Assembly (NCBI GenBank): GCA_027422505.1
Contig: JAPQWV010000364.1
Coordinates: forward strand, 310,001-374,000
Length of the DNA stretch: 64,000 nucleotides
Direction: 5' to 3'
Source of the DNA: Craterostigma plantagineum
Taxonomy: Eukaryota; Streptophyta; Magnoliopsida; Lamiales; Linderniaceae
The position numbers and the translations under genes were made by a program. Positions 35,581 to 47,825 of the stretch are shown here, piece after piece; the first letter of the stretch is position 1; each line of letters starts with the position of its first letter. The notes beneath the pieces were generated by a model. The model was not told the origin of the DNA and searched no databases. It was given only the letters and a program-made list of their open reading frames with translations.

Positions 35581-36815
35581 TTGGTATAATAACGAAAATA
35601 GATGTTATAATCTCCTCAATTTCTTGGTATAATAGCAAAATTAGTTAGTATAATCTCCAATTTTGCTGTATAAGATTAATATATATATATTTATTGATAT
35701 AATAACGAAGAAAGATGATATAATAACGAAAACATATGATATAATTTTCACAATTTCTGGTATAATTGCAAAAAATAGTTTGTATATAATTCAATTTCGC
35801 TGAAAATACAATATTTATTGGTATAATAACGAAAATAGATGGTATAATCTCCTCAATTTCTTGGTATAATAGCAAAATTAGTTAGTATGATATCCAATTT
35901 TGCTGTATAAGATTAATATAAATATTTATTGGTATAATAACGAAGAAAGATGGTATAATAACGAAAACATATGGTATAATTTTCACAATTTATGGTATAA
36001 TTGCAAAAATTAGTTTGTATATAATTCAATTTCGCTGAAAATACAATATTTATTGGTATAATAACGAAAATAGATGGTATAATCTCCTCAATTTCTTGGT
36101 ATAATAGCAAAATTAGTTGTTATAATCTCCAATTTCGCTGTATAAGATTAATATATATTTATTGGTTAATAACGAAGAAAGATGGTATAATAACGAAAAC
36201 TTATGGTATAATTTTCACAATTTCTGGTATAATTGCAAAAATTAGTTTGTATATAATTCAATTTCGCTGTATAAAATTAAAATACAATATTTATTGGTAT
36301 AATAACGAAAATAGATGGTATAATCTCCTCAATTTCTGGTATAATAGCAAAATTAATTGCTATAATCTCTAATTTTGCTATATAAAATTAATATAACTAT
36401 ATTTATTTGTATAATAACGAAGAAAGATGGTATAATAACGAAAATATATGGTATAATTTTCACAATTTCTGGTATAATTGCAAAAATTAGTTGGTATATA
36501 ATTCAATTTCGCTGTATAAAACCAAAATAACAATATTATTGGTATAATAACGAAAATAGATGGTATAATCTCCTCAATTTCTGTATAATAGCAAAATTAG
36601 TTGGTATAATCTCCGATTTTACTGTATAAGATTAATATAACTATATTTATTGGTATAATGACGAAGAAAGATGGTATAATAACGAAAACATATGGTATAA
36701 TTTTCACAATTTCTGGTATAATTGCAAAAATTAGTTGGTATATAATTCAATTTCGCTGTATAAAATTAAAATAACAATATTTATTAGTATAATAATGAAA
36801 ATAGATGGTATTGTG
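35581..36815 (+). repeat. Left tandem array, period about 240 bp
   Basis: Copies start where attattggtataat (and close variants) recur, at about 35581, 35818, 36053, 36294, 36539 and 36784, giving spacings of 235-245 bases. Each unit falls into two similar halves, one with gaaaatagatggtataatc and one with gaagaaagatggtataata. Confidence 0.85.
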
Positions 36816-37489
36816 TTGAACTTATCATTAAGGAATTATAACTATATTCTTTAGGACAGTTGTTGAACTTGTTTGTTATACCAACATCGATGATTGCAGT
36901 GTTGAACGATTGGCATCAGTGTTGAACTATATTCTAGTAGAATTGCAGTGTTTACAATGTTTCTTCGAGGGTATCAGTGTTGAACTTGACTGTTATACCA
37001 ACATCAAGGAATTATAACTATATTCTTTAGCAAACAAACTTGATTGTTATACATAGGCTTTCACTCTTGCTATAAAACAATCGTTACAACTATTATATTA
37101 GATCGAACTAATAATTTGGTAGAACTAATGCAATGCAATGCTCGAGCTAATAATTTGGTAGAACTAATGCAATCGTCACCAATGCAATGCTCAACATACA
37201 AAGATTATACCAATTGTAAATTTGGATCAAGTAGAAAACAGAACTATGTTCTTCGATGGCAGTTGGTATCTTTCATTCACTGTCAATATGCTTTTGTCAA
37301 TGATTGATTCACTGTAAATTGGTCGAAATGCAGAATCGTTTCTATCCTTTGATTTGTATATCAGTCGAATATCACATATGGTCGACATCTTATTCTGAAA
37401 CTAGTTGACTCAACATATGAAATAAGTTCATCAATCAATCAATCAATTTATGATGTTACTTTCACGGCGTGTTTTAATTATATGTTGGT

Positions 37490-39180
37490 ACTAGTATAAT
37501 TCGTTAGACCAGAAATTGAATTATATACCAACTAATTTTGCAATTATACCAGAAATTGTGAAAATTATCTCCATATATTTTCGTTATTATACCATCATTC
37601 TCGTTATAATACCAATAAATATAGTTATATTAATTTTATACAGAAAAATTGGAGATTATACCAACTAATTTTGCTATTATACAAGAAATGGAGGAGATTA
37701 TACCATCTATTTTCGTTATTATACCAATAAATATTGTTATTTTAATTTTATACAGCAAAATTGAATTATATACCAACTAATTTTTGTAATTATACTAGAA
37801 ATTGTGAAAATTATACCATATCTTTTCGTTATTATACCATCTTTCTCGTTATTATACCAATAAATATAGTTATATTAATTTTATACAGCAAAATTGGAGA
37901 TTATACAAACTAATTTTGCTATTATACCAGAAATTAAGGAGATTATACCATCTATTTTCATTATTATACCAATAAATATTGTTATTTTAATTTTATACAG
38001 CGAAATTGAATTATATACCAACTAATTTTTGCTATTATACCAGAATTGTGAAAATTATACCATATATTTTCGTTATTATACCATCATTCTTCGTTATAAT
38101 ACCAATAAATAAAGTTATATTAATTTTATACAGAAAAATTGGAGATTATACCAACTAATTTTGCTATTATACTAGAAATTGAGGAGATTATACCATCTAT
38201 TTTCGTTATTATACCAATAAATATTGTTATTTTAATTTTATACAGTGAAATTGAATTATATACCAACTAATTTTTGCAATTATACCAGAAATTGTGAAAA
38301 TTATACCATATCTTTTCGTTATTATACCATCTTTCTCGTTATTATACCAATAAATATAGTTATATTAATTTTATACAGCAAAATTGGAGATTATACAAAC
38401 TAATTTTGCTATAATACCAGAAATTGAGGAGATTTTACCATCTATTTTCATTATTATACCAATAAATATTGTTATTTAATTTTATACAGCGAAATTGAAT
38501 TATATACCAACTAATTTTTGCTATTATACGAGAAATTGTGAAAATTATACCATATATTTTCGTTATTATACCATCTTTCTTCGTTATTATACCAACAAAT
38601 ATAATTATATTAATTTTATACAGCAAAATTGGAGATTATACCAACTAATTTTGCTATTATACCAAAAATTGAGGAGATTATACCATATATTTTCGTTATT
38701 ATACCAATAATTATTGTTATTTTAATTTTATACAGTGAAATTGAATTATATACCAACTAATTTTTGCTATTATACTAGAAATTGTGAAAATTATACCATA
38801 TATTTTCGTTATTATACCATCTTTCTTCGTTATTATACCAACAAATATAGTTATATTAATTTTATACAGCAAAATTGGAGATTATACCAACTAATTTTGC
38901 CATTATACCAAACATTGAGGAGATTACACCATCTATTTTCGTTATTATACCAATAAATATTGTTATTTTAATTTTATACAGCGAATTGAATTATATACCA
39001 ACTAATATTTTGCAATTATACCAGAAATTGTAAAAATTATACCATATATTTTCGTTATTATACCATCTTTCTTCGTTGTTATACCAATAAATATATTTAT
39101 ATTAATTTTATACAGCAAAATTGGAGATTATACCAACTAATTTTGCTATTATACCAGAAACTGAGTAAATTATACCATAA
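37490..39180 (-). repeat. Right tandem array, inverted relative to the left
   Basis: About seven copies of the same unit in reverse orientation (attataccaataaatattg, then cagcgaaattgaatt). The two arrays could pair as a hairpin with a loop of roughly 0.7 kb. Confidence 0.85.
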
Positions 39181-39989
39181 TAATTAGGTCCTCTAATTGT
39201 AAAATAATCTTGCCAATTGTATTAGTATAATTAGATCTTTTATTGGTATAATAATTGTTAAACTTATTCAGTATTTGTTGGTATATTAACCAAAACTGTT
39301 GGTATAATCGTATCATGTGTTGGTATATTTATATGCACATTTAGTCAAATATATGGTGGTATAATAAACAAGTTTTTTGGTACGATGTTATACAATGTAA
39401 TTCGGGTAGAATAGCTAAAACAGTTGGTATAATGCGATCTTTTGTTGGTATAATAGTCAGAAATTGAATGGAAAAATAATAATATAAAAATGAGTTTATT
39501 GGTATAATAATTGAATTTATTGGTATAATTATTTGAGTATTTGTTGGTATAATATTTCCTTTTGTTGGTATAATATCTACCGTTCGTGGTATGATGTTAA
39601 AGATTATTTCATATATAAAAATTATAATAACACTATTTGTTGGTATAATAATAATAACAATTGGTATAATAATTTTTAATTTTACTTGGTATAAAAATTG
39701 AAACAATTGATATAATATCTATTTTTATTGGTAGAATTATATGTTCAATTTTGGGTATAATTAGTTGTTTTCATGATATAATACTTGCTACATGTGATGT
39801 AATAATCTGAAAGTTTTTTAAATCCTTAAGGAAGGGTTATTTTCGTCTTTTCAAGCATTTTAGGTATTAAACAGGAAACTTTTAACAGAAGGGTACTGAA
39901 CAGGAAGAAATAATTCGATGGGTATTTAAGAGGAAGTTTAAACTTCAAGTGGGACTGATAAGGAATTTACCCAATAAATTTTATATTTT

Positions 39990-40022
39990 TTGCACCCACA
40001 TAGGGTGTGCCTAAAGTACTAG
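39990..40022 (+). mobile_element. Possible Helitron 3' terminus
   Basis: A GC-rich inverted repeat (gcaccc, then gggtgtgc) is followed 9 bases later by CTAG and then T, the layout of Helitron 3' ends. No matching 5' TC end or helicase could be fixed, so this is only a candidate. Confidence 0.3.
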
Positions 40023-40809
40023 TCTATTATAAAAGGTATAAGATGGCTAAAAACTGTCAATTTGGTCTGTTATTTATTTGCATTTAGTCCATCTATTTAT
40101 AATTTAATTATATAATTTATATTTTCACTTCTAAATTTTTTAGTTATTGTAATTATACCCAACACAATAGCTTTCACTTTATATGTATAAAACTACTGTC
40201 AAATATTAAATTTTATAAATATTAAACTATTATAAATATTAAAATTGAAGTATCATAAATATAATTATATTTGGGGTAAATAGCATAAAACACACATCTC
40301 GTTTAACTGAAATGCATGTTACTGCCTTGTACTTTATAAATTACGAGAAACTTGTTTTAAAATCTCAGCACGATTCACCCCGGGCAGCATTTCTACCCGC
40401 GACTGCCGCAAACACGCTTCTATTATGACTGAGTAGGGGTTAATGAGTTTGTATAAAATGAAATGACCAAAGTATTTGAAAACCCGAAATCAGTCGATTT
40501 TTTTCCAGAGGAACATCAGACGAATTTAGATCTCAAAATCACCCACGATAACATCGTTGTAAAGTTGGATTTCTTCAGAGCTATCGGCAAGAATCGTGAG
40601 TTTGATTTTTCATGGGTGATTTCTCAAACAATCTTCTTCTAATTACTTGCATTTTAATTGATTTTCATTGTCTGTCAACAACAAAAGGTATTTTACGGTT
40701 TGATTTTTCATGGCTGATGCCAGTTGAAGCTTCACATTATCATATGAAATATAATTCAGCAGCTGCTTTCGTTCTTGTTTATGCATTGTGATACAAGCCA
40801 TATAGTAGC
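40023..40809. other. AT-rich intergenic stretch
   Basis: No gene or clear repeat boundary seen beyond the candidate Helitron end at its left. The right part leads into the broken zinc-finger gene. Confidence 0.4.
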
Positions 40810-41192
40810 ATGTCTTCTGCATCGAATAACAGTGTGAAAATGGGCTTGAGGTACAAAAATCACGTGTGCAAGTGTGGATTAATTGCTGCCATCGTTGTTG
40901 GTCCTACAAAAGACTCCAACAGCAAAACTGTATTGTAGTTGTCCGGCTGGGTATTGCAATTTTTTCATGTGGTTGCGTCCCATAAATCATAACATTGACG
41001 ACGATATCTCGGACAATGATTATGTGTTTGGGTCTCGTCAAATCATATGACCTCAACGCAAAGCAGATGGGCTACCTAATTGATACATTCGACAAGTTGG
41101 AGATACGAGTTGCAGCGCTGCAAAACAATGCAAAAGTGTATTATAGTTTTGTTTTGATTGTGATCATGATAATTGCCCTGCTTTTGAAGTAG
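40810..41192 (+). pseudogene. Broken GRF-type zinc-finger gene
   Basis: From an ATG at 40810 the frame gives KNHVCKCGLIAAIVV and then stops. A second frame continues with YCSCPAGYCNFFMWLRPI, matching the second half of a GRF zinc finger. A third frame (40995-41192) supplies a helical piece, DTFDKLEIRVAAL, and a hydrophobic C terminus, FVLIVIMIIALLL. The order zinc finger, coiled coil, membrane anchor is that of small plant GRF proteins. Two frame changes are needed, so this is a decayed copy. Confidence 0.6.
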
Positions 41193-42315
41193 AACATGTG
41201 TTTGTGATGTTTGCTTAAGTGATTTGCACCTCGTCTGTATTTTGAATGTTTTAAGAACAATGTCAGCAATTGGTTGTCTTCACTTGAAGTGTATACTGTG
41301 AACCTCATTTGTTTTTTCGAAAAGTACAAAATGCACCAAACTTGTCTCAAAACAGAAAACAGAAACCAGAACCTAGAGTATAATTTGATCGAAATGGACG
41401 TAAAATATTTTTAAAGTACAATTCAAAATTAAATTACAAATAAGATATCCTAGAGTAGTACATTTTAAAAGTAAATTTCACTTAATTTAAAACTAAAAGA
41501 AGCTCAAATTTAATTGTAAAAAAAAATTGCATGAAGCAATTTGAATTGTTTAACCGAATAGGGATATAGTAACGTTGCGATAAATTATTATGTTATTATC
41601 TGTTCAGTCTAGTTGTAATGTTCCCTAAAATTAGTAACTGTATGAGAAAGCAACGAATATGATATTTTTTTGATTATCTAAATCCGATGGGTAAACCCGT
41701 AATTATGCTGGAAGAGGTGTTGACGTCTCAAGTAAACATGGGAATATATTCACATTCTTAGATATACTGATCAAGATATTTTGTTTTTAGTTTCTAAAAT
41801 CGTCACAAGCACGCGCAATTTTAATGCCCTCTTTATTATAAAAAGTAAATACTACTTAGGAACTTAACAGTAACACGGTATTTTTTATTGTTACGTGTGA
41901 GACGAAAAATGTGGGTTCAGTTGAAAGGAAATAAGGAGAATGAAATATTATTCTAGGAATGGAACTCGTCTTTCCTTTTTCAAATATTTAAATAGATTTA
42001 TTTAGTTAAAGAATGAATATAAAATCAGCATAGGCAAACAAAGGCATAAGCATATTTGTTCATTCCGTTTCTCTTTAATATATTCTCGGTCGCACACAAC
42101 ACACACACACACACACACACTGTGAGCACCTTTTCCAACTTTTGCCAAGTCTGCTGTTTTTGCTGTATTTTTGCTGCTGCTTCTCACTGAGTCGTTGCTT
42201 TTACTACCTTTGTTCTTCCTTCTTCTTTTCTTTTCTCCCATCTCTATCTATATTCTTCTTCTTTATCTATCTCTCTCTCTCTATATATCTCTCACGCAGA
42301 GAAAGGAGGAAAAAA
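41193..42315. other. Intergenic, 5' flank of the NAT gene
   Basis: AT-rich. A CA run lies near 42100-42120, and a CT-rich stretch near 42267-42292 probably belongs to the NAT promoter or 5' UTR. Confidence 0.5.
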
Positions 42316-45300
42316 ATGGGGGACATAATGCACCCACCCATGGAACAGCTCCAAGACCTTGAGTACTGCATTGATTCTAACCCACCTTGGCGTATGTCCC
42401 ATTATTGTTTTCTCATGTCTATTCTAACGTTCAACGTATATATGTGTGTGTTTGTGTGGAATTTTGGGTGATCGTTCGTGGGGATGAATGGTGTGATGGG
42501 TATGACTGTGTACGTCAGTGTGTGAACATGGTATTATGTTTTCGCTTTGCAAAAGTTTCTGGGTTTTGGATTTTTAGTTTATGGGTCGCGTTTTGTAAGC
42601 TTTCTTGGCAGAATTATAGATATTATGAGACTAAGATCAATGGATATACTTTTCAAGTTACCCTCTGATGATACTTCTTGCTTATTGCTTGTTGTGATTG
42701 GTAAAAATCAAAGTACGGTATCATATGATATGAACAGTATGTGGGGCAAAGCCTCATTTATTGACTTGGGATGATGGAAGCCGAAAGTGTAGTGCTTATC
42801 TGCGATTAATGCTTTGATTGAATGCAGTTGTTTTCTCTGATGGTTTCTTTTTCAGACGTTTCTGTTGTTATGTCTTAGCGTGGCTTGAGTACCGTGTTCA
42901 TGGGTAATATTCAGGCATCATGGTAGTGACTGTCGAGTTTGAAAAGTCTTACGTTTGCTGGCACAACAACAGAGATGTCCATTGAGATTATTTGAGTACG
43001 AATTCAATTAATCAAATTTTACATAGCTGTAGGAATACAGAGGGCTTCTTTAGGTATTGTTGCATTGGTATTTGCAGTGAGGAATTGCCAAAAGTTCCTT
43101 GTCTGTCTTTTTGGAGTGTAACTTGAGTAATTGTGCTTGGATGTTGGGTCAAGCATAGTAACAATTGACTGCCAATCATCGTTCAAAAAACTTTTATTAC
43201 GACTTGAATTTCTGGGAAAAATGTTGGAGAATTACATCCCTGTGCATATTGTCTTGGGTACTCTGTAAATTGGAAGATGATCACTTGTTGTTTTTATGTT
43301 TTAACAACCAACTTTAGCAACATGGAAGCTGTCTCCAAGCTCCTACCTAAATGAGTAGACAAGAATGGTACTTCAAATAAAATGTTATCTTGTTGCTCTA
43401 TCTTCACTACTGATAGTTCAATCTTTTGTCTGTATGCAGCTGAAACGGTTTTACTAGCGTTTCAAAATTACATTCTAGTTCTCGGCACCAGCGTAATGAT
43501 CCCAACTCTTCTCGTGCCAATGATGGGAGGGACAAGTGTAAGCTGCTCTGTAATTTTTAACCCTTTAGTAGTTGTCATCTGTTTCTTTCTCACCGACTTA
43601 AAATGTGTTTTTGTTCAAAAAAGGGAGACAAAGCTCGGGTTATCCAAACCTTGCTCTTCGTAGCTGGCATTAAAACCCTTCTTCAAACGCTTTTCGGGAC
43701 TAGGTTGCCAGCAATTGTTGGAGGTTCTTTCGCTTACGTAGTTCCCATAGCTTATATAATTCGTGACTCAGCACTACAACGCATTGATGAACCTCAAGAA
43801 GTAAGTAACTGATGGTTGCTTTTCTTTTATCATTGACCTCTTCGATGATATGCTTTTACACTTAGCAAGTTGCATTTTTCCTCTATGTTTGAATTTTTAG
43901 AGATTCATACATACTATGAGAGCCATCCAAGGAGCTCTAATTGTTGCTTCTGTGATTCAAATAATTCTTGGCTACAGCCAAACATGGGGCCTCTTTTCAC
44001 GGTAATACATTCCATATCCATTTTCATAGACATAATTAGCAACATCCATTTTTTTTTGGAAATTTTAATGAAACTGACATTGTTTCTTACCAGGTTTTTT
44101 AGTCCCCTTGGAATGGCACCTGTCGTGGGATTGTTAGGTTTAGGCTTATTTCATCGAGGTTTCCCAGCTGTAAGTTCTTTTCTTACTCTCTGCCAAATTC
44201 TACAGATATTTTACGTTCCAAACTGTTTTTGTATGTTTTGGCAGCTAGGAGATTGCGTAGAAATCGGTTTGCCAATGCTTTTGCTGGTGATTGCATCGAC
44301 ACAGGTGAGCAAATCTTGAAACCGTTTTGAGAATACAAAAAAAAAATATATGCTTTTTACGCCCCTTTTTCTTCTTCTAAAAAATTTTCAGTATCTGAAA
44401 CACGTCAAGCCATTGAGGGACTTTCCCATCTTCGAAAGATTTCCAGTACTGATCTGCGTATCTATCGTATGGATATATTCCATCATACTAACGGCGAGCG
44501 GAGCTTACCGTGACAAACCTCATGCAACTCAGCTCAGTTGCCGTACGGACAAGGCAAACATTATATCAACAGCTCCATGGTGTGTAGTAACTACTTTGCA
44601 ATTCAATCCTTACAATTTTCCATTTCTGCAAAAATCTAATGATAATCTGGTTGTTTAAGGTTTAAGTTCCCGTATCCTCTGCAGTGGGGCCCGCCAACTT
44701 TCGCGGCTGGCCACGCTATTGCTATGATGTCTGCTGTTATCGTTTCAATGATCGAGGTATTGTTTCACGACTTCAGATTTAAAGAAAATCTACAGAATTC
44801 TTTGCCATATATATACCTTATATTATATAGTCTTGATTCACTTTCGAAACTTTATTACAGCGAATTTAGTGAAAGAAACTAACTTTATGTCCATAAAATG
44901 TGCAGTCTACTGCTGCATACAAAGCTGCTTCACGTTTGGCTATTGCAACGCCTCCACCTGCATATGTACTTAGCCGTGGCATTGGTTGGCAGGTGCATTT
45001 CTCGAACCAAAATCTTTAAAACTTTTATTTATCTCTTCCATAATTTGATAGGAATATTTACATCATAAATTCAGTGTTATGTATAAATAACTCCATTTTC
45101 ACCTCACCATTTTATAGGGCATAGGTGTGTTGTTGGATGGTCTTTTTGGTACAGGGACGGGTTCAACTGTATCTGTGTAAGTAATCAAAACGTTTCTTGA
45201 AAATCCCTTCTACGATATTGTAAACAATATTTAAATTTTATACGTAATCGAAAAATGAGATTGCATTGAAATGGTTTTGCAGGGAAAATATTGGACTCCT

Positions 45301-46098
45301 CGGGCTAACCCGAGTTGGGAGTCGCAGAGTTGTTCAAATCTCGGCTGGATTTATGATATTCTTCTCCATTTTAGGTCATTTTCATCCTTTTCCGTGCAGT
45401 TTTAGACGTCATATGGATTTATGACTATCAAAGCTGACAATGCAATAATAAACTTCAGGCAAGTTCGGGGCGGTTTTCGCATCAATACCCTTCCCAATAT
45501 ACGCTGCGTTGTACTGCATTCTATTCGGCCTCGTAGGTAATGAATGAATAATATTATTACACTCCCAACCCTTTTTTTCTAACAGATTCATAACTCTCTC
45601 ACATTTGAACTACCTCCTTTCTTTCTTGATCTTTAAAAAATTCCCAGGCTCCGTAGGCCTATCGTTTCTTCAATTCACTAACATGAACTCAATGAGGAAC
45701 CTTATCATAACGGGCCTCACTCTTTTCCTCGGAATATCCATTCCTCAGTTTTTCGACCAATATTGGAACCTTCCACGACGTGGGCTCGTTCATACAGACG
45801 CAGGATGGGTAATGAAAATCGATATTTATCGCCCAAAATTCCTGTTCTGCGAAGTTTGAATCTTTTCTTCTTCTTTCTTTCGCAGTTTAATGCGCTTCTG
45901 AACGCCATATTTATGTCCCCTCCCACGGTTGGGTTATTGGTCGCTGTTTTCTTGGACAATACGATCGAAGTAGAGAAGTCGAAGAAAGACAGAGGAATGC
46001 CTTGGTGGGTTAAGTTCAGAACGTTCAGAGGCGATAACAGAAACGAAGAATTCTACACATTGCCTTTCAACCTCAACAAATTCTTTCCTCCGACGTAA
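42316..46098 (+). CDS. NAT1: Nucleobase-ascorbate transporter, NAT1/NAT2 type
   Basis: Fourteen exons (42316-42391, 43440-43537, 43624-43800, 43901-44001, 44094-44169, 44245-44304, 44392-44579, 44660-44756, 44906-44992, 45118-45176, 45283-45374, 45459-45536, 45648-45808, 45886-46098) join without a stop to 520 codons, the usual family length. The protein is a multi-pass membrane carrier of the NCS2/NAT family. It has AFQNYIL in the first helix (QN where many relatives have QH), the GTRLPAIVGGSFAYV segment and the signature VENIGLLGLTRVGSR. The C-terminal GMPWWVKFRTFRGDNRNEEF is typical of plant NAT1/NAT2/NAT3. Substrates are likely purines, uracil or xanthine in the plasma membrane; this is a family inference. 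The start ATG follows a CT-rich leader. Confidence 0.93.
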
Positions 46099-46619
46099 AG
46101 TTCCTTCTTTGTCCGAATATTCTGGCGAACTACCTCGCAAAGTGCAGGCGAAGTCCCGTTTTTTCGCTTTAACGGTGATTTAATTCTTTTGATTAGTGGT
46201 TGCTAAGCTAAGCTCAGCTCATTCCTTGAACTCACTCAGTCTAGATATGATTTTTGTTGCTTTTCTTTGGTTATTAACCATATTTTTAGTGGGGAATAAA
46301 ATGTGAAGAATCATTTATCTCCAATCTAATGCTTACCTATACACTTCTTTCTTGATTCTCTTACATGTCTCAATCTAACATAGTGTGCTATTACATGTCC
46401 TAAACCTAAACCTTTTCTCTAATAAGATCTATATTTGACCAAGAAAAGTATAAACATTCAAGGAAAAGAATCATTGTTAATATTATAGGAAAATAGTTGA
46501 TGCATTCTTTGGAACAGAAACTAAAACCTCATGAAGACAGAAAAAACCATACAGCAAACAACACAGACAAACACACACAAAGAGATCAAACCTTCAGACA
46601 CTTCTGAGAAAACTTCTAA
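46099..46619. other. Intergenic between convergent NAT and cupin genes
   Basis: Contains the 3' UTRs of both genes. No other feature seen. Confidence 0.6.
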
Positions 46620-47045
46620 CTAATCATCGCCATAGGCTCGAAAGCTGTACCTCTCTTGATAGAAATCGTTGAAGAACAGATCAGCTTCGAACCACTTGGG
46701 ATAACGAACTAAGTCGCCAGCCACGAACCTCATGAACTTCTCGCTGCCTTCGGGCACGACCCTCACTTCGCCTTCCTCGATGTAAACTAACTGATCGACT
46801 TGCCAGTCCCATGGAAGCTTGCACTTGCCTGTTTTCCACGTGGACCATTTGGATACGCCGAGCTTGTCCAAACGGTCCTTCGATACCTTCCTTTCGACTC
46901 TTACGTTGTAGAGTTCTTCCAAGGTCTTCTCTATCTTCATCGACTTGATGGGCAGGGATCGCGGTGGTGCTGTAAGGAAGCTTCTTTTGTTGGCCGACGA
47001 AGAAGAAGGGGCGAATATTGGAGATGTGATGAGATTACTGGCCAT
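46620..47045 (-). CDS. Small cupin-fold protein (Cupin_3/DUF861), probably plastid
   Basis: 141 codons in one coding exon. The N-terminal 35-40 residues are Ser/Pro/Lys-rich without acidic residues, which fits a transit peptide. The cupin part follows with VSKWSTWKTG, KLPWDWQVDQLVYIEEGEV, then PEGSEKFMRFVAGDLVRYP and an aromatic C terminus. This is the pattern of plant EutQ-like cupins of unknown enzymatic role. ATG at 47045 has a good plant context (AACATGGCC); another ATG lies two codons upstream. An intron in the 5' UTR fits at 47069-47474. The gene shares a short divergent promoter with the lycopene-cyclase-like gene at 47826. Confidence 0.88.
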   Translation of the reverse strand: MASNLITSPIFAPSSSSANKRSFLTAPPRSLPIKSMKIEKTLEELYNVRVERKVSKDRLDKLGVSKWSTWKTGKCKLPWDWQVDQLVYIEEGEVRVVPEGSEKFMRFVAGDLVRYPKWFEADLFFNDFYQERYSFRAYGDD

Positions 47046-47560
47046 GTTCATTCTTGATTCCTTCTGCCTGGTAAGAAATAAGCACACTGTGTAATGAATA
47101 GTTCTCTATGTTACACAAATGTGTTAAAAACCTTTCTGAAGAGTTCAAAGGCAAGCGAAAGATTAGGGGTCGAAGCTGATACATATGGAAAGAAACATTT
47201 TCTGAGCTAAAGCTTCATGCTTGAAGATAATCAACTTGAGACCAATTGGATAAGGGAAACACCACTTCAAACGATGATGCAATGATTAGGGAAAGAACAC
47301 AATCAACAGTTTCAAGAAAGCTACAATTTCAACAAAATCGACGAACCCATAAGCAGGAATAGCAATGTAAGAATAAAAAAACCAACAAATGATGCGACGC
47401 GAAAAAAAGCGAAAAGATGAGGCTGATTATCACCGATGCCAAACGATCTGAAGAGGAAGAAGAATAGCTTACCCTTCAGCGATTTTGGTTTAGGACGAAG
47501 CTGGTTTTTGGAGCTTAAACCTCTGTTATCTCAATGGCGGGGGAGAGGTTTATCCAGAAA

Positions 47561-47825
47561 ACGTCTGTAGTGAGAAGAAGAGTGAATTTCCATCCTCGTC
47601 CCTGAATTTCACGCGCAACGCGCGTGACTTTCCCTGTTCCTTCTCTTAATTATTCGACGTGTCTTTTTTTAGGCGCCAGAAGTGCTTTTCTTGATAAAGT
47701 TTCTTTCTTGCACGGTTTGCGTGGCGTGGCTTATCTTTGATCGCGGTTTTTTTCTGCCTTCAAAGCTGATTGAACTAGGGAGCTGTAAGTACATTTTGCA
47801 GGAATTTACGGCTCGCATTGATGTA
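47561..47825. promoter_or_regulatory. Shared divergent promoter region
   Basis: About 270 bases separate the likely 5' UTR exon of the cupin gene from the start codon of the lycopene-cyclase-like gene on the other strand. Both genes probably make plastid proteins. A shared promoter is inferred from spacing alone. Confidence 0.4.

Larger units (their letters stand above)
34760..39972. mobile_element. 5.2-kb foldback Mutator-like element, non-coding
   Basis: An exact 9-bp duplication, aataaattt, stands at 34751-34759 and 39973-39981. The ends are inverted repeats of about 155 bases starting GGGTAAATTCC. Inside, arrays of about 240-bp units rich in ttggtataat point one way on the left (35581-36815) and the opposite way on the right (about 37490-39180). 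Single motifs fill 34920-35560 (tatacc orientation) and 39180-39820 (ggtata orientation). A non-repeated centre lies at about 36815-37490. There is no transposase frame. The 9-bp duplication supports a Mutator-type origin. Confidence 0.85.

Noticed and set aside
35645..38956. Short repeated frames such as those with NYTIYFRYYTIFLRYY
   Set aside because: They are translations of the ggtataat tandem units in one of several frames, with no conserved protein logic.
35581..39180. CRISPR-like regular repeats
   Set aside because: Units are about 240 bp, AT-rich and adjacent without unique spacers, in a plant nuclear genome. They are arms of a foldback transposon.
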